From: Paraspadella gotoi
Lineage: Eukaryota > Chaetognatha
Direction of reading: 5' to 3'
Assembly (NCBI GenBank): GCA_051294375.1
Contig: CM119264.1
Location: 1,869,298 to 1,933,297, forward strand
Length of the DNA: 64,000 nt
The translations under genes and the position numbers were made by a program. Positions 57,454-64,000 of the stretch are shown here, piece by piece. The notes beneath the pieces are model-generated. The model saw nothing but the letters and a program-made list of their open reading frames with translations, was not told where the DNA came from and ran no database searches. The stretch's first letter is position 1. Every line of letters begins with the position of its first letter.

Positions 57454-57605
57454 TCAGGTCGAGGAGAACGCGGTGCCCACGCCACGCCCGCTCACGCCCA
57501 CGCCCGAAGACGGGATGACAACGCCGACTGCCGTTCCGCCACCGTCATCGGGCGGCGAAATGTCGACGACCTCATTGGAGGCGCGGCGGGATAGATCTGA
57601 ACGCC
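57454..57605 (-). CDS. Terminal VVDISPP exon, copy B
   Basis: Same exon as 50833-50610, here with frame breaks (EVVDISPPDDGGGTAVGVVI is readable). The upstream CTG-repeat exon is at about 58008-57950. Confidence 0.35.
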
Positions 57606-60287
57606 TTGTAGAATTTAGACAAATATGATTAGAACAATGATTAGATAACGAGTTTAGACAATGAATAAACAATGATTTGGGATAATGGATTACAATTACA
57701 CTTACATCAGACAACGATACATTACAATCAGTCACGATTAAGGATTGACATTATCCATGAAAATTTAATAAAAAAAAAACAAAAAAAAAACATTATTTGA
57801 CTTTTTTAAATTTTCTTTACTTTCATCTAAGCCTCGCCCTCGAAAGCTTTTTTTTGATCACTTCTAAAAAAATATAGTGAAATCTTATTAGCTTGACTTT
57901 TAAAGAGAATCTGTGCATATTAGCTAGCGAACTTACTTGATACTTTCTGTTTCGCCGCTGCTTGGCGGCGGCGCCGTCGGTAGCAGCAGCAGCAACAGCA
58001 GCACGCAACTTAGGAAAGATAAAGATCTATAAATTTGTTTAGAACATGGAAAATTAAATTTTTTCTTAGTTAATAACAGTACAACAAACATTAAAAATTA
58101 AAACAAATTAAAAAAAAATAAAACATATTTTTAACTAAAAAAAGCATAAGTATTTTTTAATAATTAATATAATGAATAAATATTTGAAAAAAATAAAAGA
58201 ATATGACTATATTTCATCCAATTTTTAAATGAGAAAAGTAAAAAAAATTCATTTCTTGGTGCTTGCTATCTTCACAAAAAAATCATAGATAAGAAAGCCA
58301 GAAATACTGGGAAAAAACAATATTAGTATAGACAGATTCCTGATCAGACAGTACAGACAAGTATAGAGAGAAATTGCATTTTAAAAAAACTATGCTCTCG
58401 TCGTCCGCCACGTCCTCAAATAATCGTCATTATCGCCACAGTCCATCCAGTAATCGTCTTGCCGCACTGTCATTGCACTCACTTTCCAGCAGACATCTTT
58501 GTTGGTCATCGAAGTTGTCTTCAACGAGAGTCCCTTCACAAAAGTGAAACGAAGAAAGGTCACGTAGAAAGAAAAAAAGCTAATATTTGTGAAAAAAGTA
58601 GAAAAAAGCTTCATATCAATCGAAATCATGATAAGTTGGGCACAGTCAGGATCGTCATCCTGGGTCATCTTAATCATAGAGAAAGGAAGGAATAATTCCT
58701 GTCAGAAAAAATTGGATTTTGAAAATACAAGGCCTTTGTCGAAGAAATCATGATCTTCTTTGCCACAGTCATCGAAATCGTGGTAGTCAATTGCAAATCT
58801 CCCCCTAACCCTATCGAATCAATGATTTGGCCACAGTCATCGAAGTTTTAAAAAAAATGAATGTAAATAATTTATGTGGAACCGTAACGTGACGTCAAAG
58901 AAAAGTTTTGTTCTGTCAAAGCCCGAAATGATCTCGGAACTGGCAGGAAAAAAACAGAACAGCAGAGGGATTTTTTCGTCGTTCTAATCCTCTGTCTGTC
59001 CCTGTTTTTGTCAACATTACAGCAAATTCCGCTCACGCGCTGGTCGATGTTTCCCATAAGAAAGGCGGTCGGCAAACAAAGAAATGATGAAGTATGGAAA
59101 TATAATTTTAAAGATTTAAAAAAAGTGCTGCCCTTCCTTCCCACCCTTTTTTAATCGATGACTAAAGAAGGACCATTCGCAAGTCCTTAAACCGGAGGAT
59201 TCGAAATATGAAGAGGGAGAGATTAGAGTAGGACGATTGGAAGAATGAAAGAAGAAATTTAACGAACACATACCCAGAGGAAACTTTTTGTTTTTTAACG
59301 CTCTTTTTTTTATCTACCCTCTCTCTCTCTTTATTTTTTAATTTTATATGAATATGAATATATATTAATTAAGTTTCTAATTAATATTATTCCTTTTCAA
59401 TTAAAAAGGTTTTTTTTGAATGTGCATGGGTGGGTAGAGTGTAGAGAAGAAAAAAAATCCTGGATATAAAAGTTAAGTGTAAAGAATATTAGAATATATT
59501 TAATAAATATTTTAGTAATTATTATTTTTTTTGGCAGAGCCTTACAATGGCTCGACCAAGGCTTCTTTTTTTTTTGTTACTCGCACGGAACAAGGAAAAT
59601 AGGAATTGGCCGATGTAACCAAAAAAAGAAGCAGCGGGAAAAAAAGTATTTTTTTATTTTAAAAAATTAAATAAATGAATAAATTAAATAATATTTATAT
59701 TTTAAAGTTAAAGGATGAAAAAGGGGGGTGAAGATTGCTTTTTTGGCTTGTGTAATGGCGTGCATGTATTTTTTTTTTAATAAGAATAAAAGAAGGATCT
59801 AATTAATTACAAGAAACTAGATTAAATTATTTTTATAAAATATTAATAAAAAAGAAAAAAGAGAAAATAAATTTTGTACTAAATTAATATTAAATGTTAT
59901 TATTATTATTGATAGTTGTTGTAAGAAGGAATAAGGAGAGCCTAGGAGAAGAAAAAGAAAGTGTTAGAAAAATTTATTTTATATATGTTAAATTTAAAGA
60001 AAGAAAGAAAGAAAAAAAGTAAAATATAAATAATTTTTTTAATATTAAAAAAAATACTTATGCCTTTATACTAATGGAAAAAAAATGTTTTAATTTTTGT
60101 CGATCGATCGCCATCTCTTTCTTCTTCTTCACTTCCTTTTTGTCGTGCACTTCTCCATCTCGTTGCATAAAATTAGAATTGTTTGCGATTGCGAATCTTT
60201 TTTTAAAAATATTATTTTAAAAAGAGTTAATAAAAAAGTTCCTTGGTTATATTTTTGAAAAGGCTGCACCCCTTTTCGTCGACGATT

Positions 60288-60545
60288 TTAGGGCGGAGCC
60301 GTCCCCGATGCGATGGAACCTTCCACGGAAACTCCCCGTAGTAGAGACGATTCCTCACGGGACACCATCAACTGGAGCCGCCACCCGCTCATCGCCTGGC
60401 CGTCCTCCTCAACCACGATGACCTCTCCGGGTGCCACAACCCGGAGATAGGCCATCGAGCCCACGCGGCCACTCCCATCAGCAACGGCGGTCGCCGGGCC
60501 GGTATGAGACGTCCCGGCGTAGCCCTCCTCGCGACTGAAAGAATA
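60288..60545 (-). CDS. TGPATAVADGSG-type exon, copy B (better frame)
   Basis: The minus-strand frame reads FSREEGYAGTSHTGPATAVA, DGSGRVGSMAYLRVVAPGEV and IVVEEDGQAMSGW, then continues to the SIASG..PP tail. A donor/acceptor pair could not be fixed because a 25-N gap lies just upstream. Paralogous to 62104-61862. Confidence 0.45.
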   Translation of the reverse strand, partial: YSFSREEGYAGTSHTGPATAVADGSGRVGSMAYLRVVAPGEVIVVEEDGQAMSGWRLQLMVSREESSLLRGVSVEGSIASGTAPP

Positions 60546-60593
60546 AAGAATCAAACATTTCATTCCTTTCTCACCTGAAACCATAGACTCAAG

Positions 60594-60618
60594 NNNNNNN
60601 NNNNNNNNNNNNNNNNNN
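60594..60618. other. Assembly gap, 25 N
   Basis: A run of exactly 25 N within copy B. Confidence 0.99.
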
Positions 60619-60659
60619 CAGAGAAACCAGACGATAGTACACCTGCCCAAAGACGGATT

Positions 60660-60915
60660 GTGAATTGAGGAAGGCGCCCCTTAGTTCATACCAGCGCCCC
60701 CATGCCATGTAAGGCGCTCCCTGGTCGAGAATTTTCCCGAACATCTCCGCCTCCACGAGACGGAGCAACAAGATCATGTTGGATGGCGCTGCGCCTTGAG
60801 CGCCAGCCAAAGATGCCAAAAAGGTGAGGACGCCTCGGATAGAGACGCCCGCCGCCAAGACCGCACCGCAGGTGCACGCCATCTCAGGAGTCGGGACTGA
60901 AGGCATCGTCTTGAT
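60660..60915 (-). CDS. Conserved MPS-TPE exon, copy B (best copy)
   Basis: After a TTTTAG acceptor the frame opens IKTMPSVPTPEMACTCGAVL, then AAGVSIRGVLTFLASLAGAQ, GAAPSNMILLLRLVEAE and ends near FGQVY. The ATG at about 60907 is a plausible start. The hydrophobic middle could be a membrane or signal-anchor helix. Three other loci share the same opening (36255, 45060, 54125). Confidence 0.5.
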
Positions 60916-61157
60916 CCTAAAACAACAAATTTTTATTTCTTTTTTTCCATTTTTTTTCAAACGAATTAAATAAGCCCAATTATGAGAATCAAAGGGACAA
61001 ATTTCAAATAGAGGGTGAACAAGTAAGAGCAAACTTTCAAAACGAAAGGAGAAGCAAACTAGTTCAAAAATTATAACTTAAGAGGGTCAAAAATTAGAAA
61101 AAGCTATATTTTAAGTTGGAAATTAACTTTTTATATATTAAATATAGTTTTTTTTTA

Positions 61158-61231
61158 GAATTTTCATATGTAACTTTCACTACGCCTTAGTGCCCACTAA
61201 GGCTTAGTAAAAGTTACATACAAAAATTCTA
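61158..61231. repeat. Imperfect 74-bp palindrome
   Basis: Two arms of about 35 bp (AGAATTTT--TATGTAACTTT ... CGCCTTAGTG and its reverse complement) surround a 4-base loop. The corresponding place in copy A (54450-54515) keeps only one good arm. It lies in an intron or spacer of the minus-strand genes. Confidence 0.75.
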
Positions 61232-61300
61232 AAAGTCAATTATGAACAACATACCATCAGTGAACATTAATTTGTAAAAAAAATTAATTTTATGTTTTTT

Positions 61301-61620
61301 TTAATTTTTGACTCGGGGTCGTACTCCTGACCCCCCGGAGAGACCGAGCAAGGAGTCCTCGAGAAGCGGGCGCCTGGAAGCTCCCTCGTGCTGCAGCGGC
61401 GTTTCTGGGAGCCCGAAGTTCCCCGTTAAATTGTCGAGGCGCTTGTAGATCTGAGAGGGTTTGGCGGAGAGCAAAGGGCCGCCGATGCCGTTGGCCCCGA
61501 AACCGCCCGCCATAGCCCCTTCCACCTCGTCCTTGTCGTCGTCATCCTCGTCGTCCTCGGCCGGCGAAATGTCTTCGAACCCGGCTTCGGGCCAAACTTG
61601 GGAGCTGTAAACAAATATTT
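61301..61620 (-). CDS. Acidic Gly-rich terminal exon, copy B (intact frame)
   Basis: Open from an acceptor-like site near 61615 through VWPEAGFEDISPAEDDEDDD, GAMAGGFGANGIGGPLLSAK, PSQIYKRLDNLTGNFGLPET to a stop at about 61301. It follows the TYTGPVSAV exon. Unrecognised. Confidence 0.45.
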
Positions 61621-61861
61621 TTTTCTCTCTTAAATGTTGGACGTCCATAACAACTAAACATTAGACCTCCCAGAATTATCCCGCATTTTAGAACAAAAGT
61701 TAAATTCGAAAGAAAGAAAGAAATAAGTGAATTCGAAAATAAATTTGAAATAAACCAAAAAAAATATAAGAAAATAACTATGCAAATGTCAGACACATAT
61801 AGTAAATTTCCACAAAAAAAAATAATAAAATTGAGAAAACAGTAAATAATAATTGCCACCT

Positions 61862-62104
61862 TTACTTACACTGGGCGTTGGAGAGGTTGACGCCCGTCGC
61901 CAGCCCGCATGGTGCCGGGTGCGGCAGGTCGCCGACGTAGATCCGGGAAGGCGTCGCCGCCCCGACGACTGCCTCGGCGGCGCCGACGAGGACCTGCTCG
62001 CCAGGATTAACAATCCGGTAGTAGCGCAGATCTCCCGCCGCCCCCGTTCCGTCCGAGACCGCCGAGACGGGCCCAGTATAAGTGGAGCCGCCGACGGACT
62101 CCAT
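61862..62104 (-). CDS. TYTGPVSAV-type exon, copy B (intact frame)
   Basis: An 80-codon open frame starting with ATG after TTTTAGCACC: ESVGGSTYTGPVSAVSDGTG, then LRYYRIVNPGEQVLVGAAEA, SRIYVGDLPHPAPCG, ending SNAQCK before GTAAGT. The TGP / RIVNPGE / VLVG pattern is shared with 60545-60288. It looks like a small beta-rich domain. No family assigned. Confidence 0.5.
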   Translation of the reverse strand: MESVGGSTYTGPVSAVSDGTGAAGDLRYYRIVNPGEQVLVGAAEAVVGAATPSRIYVGDLPHPAPCGLATGVNLSNAQCK

Positions 62105-62269
62105 GGTGCTAAAAGAAAGAATTTTTTTTTGATAAAAAAATTTTCGAACTTAAGCAAAATAATAGTGATAATTAACATATCAAAATAAACAAATAAAACT
62201 GATTAACAAATAAAAAATTTTGAGAAAAATAAAAGGGGAAAAAAGAAGAGTAAAGGAAATATCAAAACG

Positions 62270-62600
62270 ATCACACACCCTGGAAATCAGGGCCTGCACC
62301 ATCCGGCACAAGGCCCGGGTAGGCCAGGGTCGCGGACCGGATAAGGCCCAAGACGCCGCGGGTAGATAAGGCGGGCCCCGTCGGTTATCCCGGCCGAACA
62401 CTCGGCGTGGATGATCTCCCGAAGGAGATCAAAGTTCTCCAGGAGCGCCCCCGACGGACGGCCGAGGCTCTCCAGGAAGAAGAGAAGCCCGACGAAAGGG
62501 ACACAGCAAACAGCCGAAAGGCATGCGCCGGCGCCGCACGGCGCAGCGGCGTACCCGGCTGCCGATCGAGAGCCTACAAGGCATGGCTTCCGGTTTCCTT
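62270..62600 (-). CDS. First coding exon of the TYTGP gene, copy B
   Basis: Reads GLLFFLESLGRPSGALLENF then DLLREIIHAECSAG, with a frame change after that; ends before GTGTGTG near 62278. Corresponds to 55870-55471. Confidence 0.4.
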
Positions 62601-62719
62601 TTCTTCTTCGGTTTGATTTGAAAAAAAAAATTTGTTGGCGAGAGCCGAGAGTAAGAGCGGTTGTGAAAAGGTAAATAAGCGATGGAAGATCCAAAACGAT
62701 TTACCCACCACTCACAGTC

Positions 62720-63240
62720 AAGTACTCACCAGTTAAAAGTAAATGAAGTAGAATGCATAAGATAATAGTATGAGAAGATAAGCAGAAAAACTCTTACCCT
62801 AATCAGATCCGCCCTACCCGCAGCTTGCGAATCAATACGTAGATTACATACGGCTATTTGGAGTGGATGAGCGGCGAACCTATGATGAAGATGAAAATAA
62901 GATCTCTCGATCTCTTCCATAAAACTAAATCTGTTCCTATGACAACCGATAAACACGATGACTAGAGAAAACGCCATTTGAAATTCGTTGCCTCGCGACG
63001 CATAAACATTTAAATAAAAATATACTTTTAATTGATTAACAATAAAAACAAACAATTAACTAGGTGTTGTTTGTTTATTCCAACTATATATCCCTGTTTA
63101 CCCTCTCTCAGGGACGAATAAATGTCTAAAACTTTGTTAAGGCTCTAACTAATAAACTGTTTGTAAATAAACGTCGGCTTAAGCTACTACCAAGCTCCCG
63201 ACAATATCCACTGAAATAAAAAAAACCAATAAACAAATCT
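62720..63240. other. AT-rich flank, partly related to 56040-56110
   Basis: A stretch at 62790-62880 resembles 56040-56100 (CTCTTACCC ... TTTGGAGTGG). The 109-codon minus-strand frame here (63055-62726) has an ordinary but unrecognised sequence and could be an upstream exon of the unit. Confidence 0.3.
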
Positions 63241-63990
63241 TAACGCGTCTAGAATAAAACTTAAACTTTATTTTTTAATGCAACAAATTCTTCCACAAAA
63301 TATCCAACAAAAATTTGTCAGGGACATTCATATTCACTGGAACTTTGTTTCATCTGTTGATACTGTGAGAGAAAATTTCAAGCTTTGTTCTTAATAATTT
63401 TTATAGAAGGGAACATCAATTTGTAAATAACTAATAATCAAGATATGTTAAATGATGATCAAATAAAATTCCTTGTAAAGATCTGGAGTTGGAATGGTTA
63501 ATACCATTCTGGATGAGTACAATTAATTTACTTAAGACTGATGATATTAAGATTGCTTCTAAAAAACGTCTTAAACTCGTATAACCTTGAAAGTAGCAAA
63601 ACAATGTCTAGTTACCCGCAGATTTCACTTTTAAATTTCAGTTTTTCATTTATTGAATTGTAATTCATAATCCAACCGGTCATGTTTTACATTTTTAAAT
63701 GGCAAATAATATCATAATTAAAACTTTAACAATATGGATACTGAGTGATTTGTTTTAAATAAAAAGAGATTGCCAAGCAAATTTGACGCCCCACACTGTT
63801 GCTCTCATCAAAACAAAAAACTTTCCAAGGATCCTCCTTTGATTATTTCCGTCGAATTTAGAGCAAGTTTACAAGCTATTTTCCATCACATAAATTGTTT
63901 ATGAAGGATGATGCAATTTGTAATCAACTAAACAGATGTTCAAGTATTTCAAAATACAACCTTATAAGATCTTTTATAGAGAGAATGATA
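63241..63990 (-). repeat. Noisy copy of the polymerase-like repeat
   Basis: Matches 45470-46750 with many small indels: AATTCTTCCACAAAAT, GGATGAGTA and TTTCCAAGG words keep the same order and strand. It runs into the terminal N run at 63991-64000. Confidence 0.7.
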
Positions 63991-64000
63991 NNNNNNNNNN

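Larger units (their letters stand above)
56631..62700 (-). repeat. Six-kilobase gene-containing unit, copy B
   Basis: Collinear with 50131-55960 from about 56880 on. Its first 250 bases match the left edge of the unit near 53480 and 49440, so the units are arranged in tandem. One 25-N gap interrupts it at 60594. Confidence 0.85.

Overview
The window looks like nuclear DNA of an invertebrate animal. Support comes from short GT-AG spliceosomal introns (roughly 70-800 bp in the best gene model), an XK-related membrane protein, a receptor with a SEFIR-like cytoplasmic domain, tRNA-derived SINEs, a Tc1/mariner relic, and many (CT)n, (GA)n and (TAA)n-type repeats in an AT-rich background. A compact-genome arthropod, perhaps a chelicerate, would fit the small secreted cysteine peptide and the TTAGG-like tract, but this is a weak inference. 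There are no operons, ribosome binding sites, rRNA genes or CRISPR arrays.

Left part (1-13 kb). Bases 1-3057 are framed by inverted repeats of about 130 bp and look like a roughly 3-kb DNA element. An eight-exon gene at 4054-9857 (+) encodes a predicted protein of about 1,194 residues: a membrane segment, acidic low-complexity stretches, a three-unit tandem repeat and two RVxF-like motifs. The architecture resembles a membrane-anchored protein phosphatase 1 regulator. From 10 to 13 kb there are minisatellites, microsatellites and AT-rich DNA.

Middle part (13-31 kb). An XK-related gene lies on the minus strand (17.5-13.2 kb). Its large intron holds a broken Tc1 transposon and a hammerhead-like motif. 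A terminal exon of an unrecognised gene lies at 18756-18929 (+). A small secreted peptide gene (20.2-21.0 kb) has its first exons duplicated on either side of a 10-N gap, probably an assembly artefact. A gene for an IL-17-receptor-like protein occupies 25.3-30.9 kb (+). One of its introns carries a 1-kb AT-rich minisatellite and a 1.1-kb polypyrimidine tract.

Right part (31.6-64 kb). This is a repeat-dominated block whose recognisable coding pieces lie mostly on the minus strand. It contains (a) many copies of a fragment resembling the C-terminal end of a protein-primed, Polinton-type family B DNA polymerase, with a 79-bp tandem array derived from it; (b) at least four loci of an unrecognised intron-containing gene family that share an exon start; and (c) two copies of a roughly 6-kb multi-gene unit (about 50.1-55.96 and 56.6-62.7 kb). 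Copies differ mainly by scattered single-base indels, and 25-N gaps are frequent. This suggests gap filling with uncorrected long reads, so most frame breaks here may not be biological. Whether (a) to (c) form one mobile or virus-derived element or a host gene cluster invaded by elements cannot be decided from this window.
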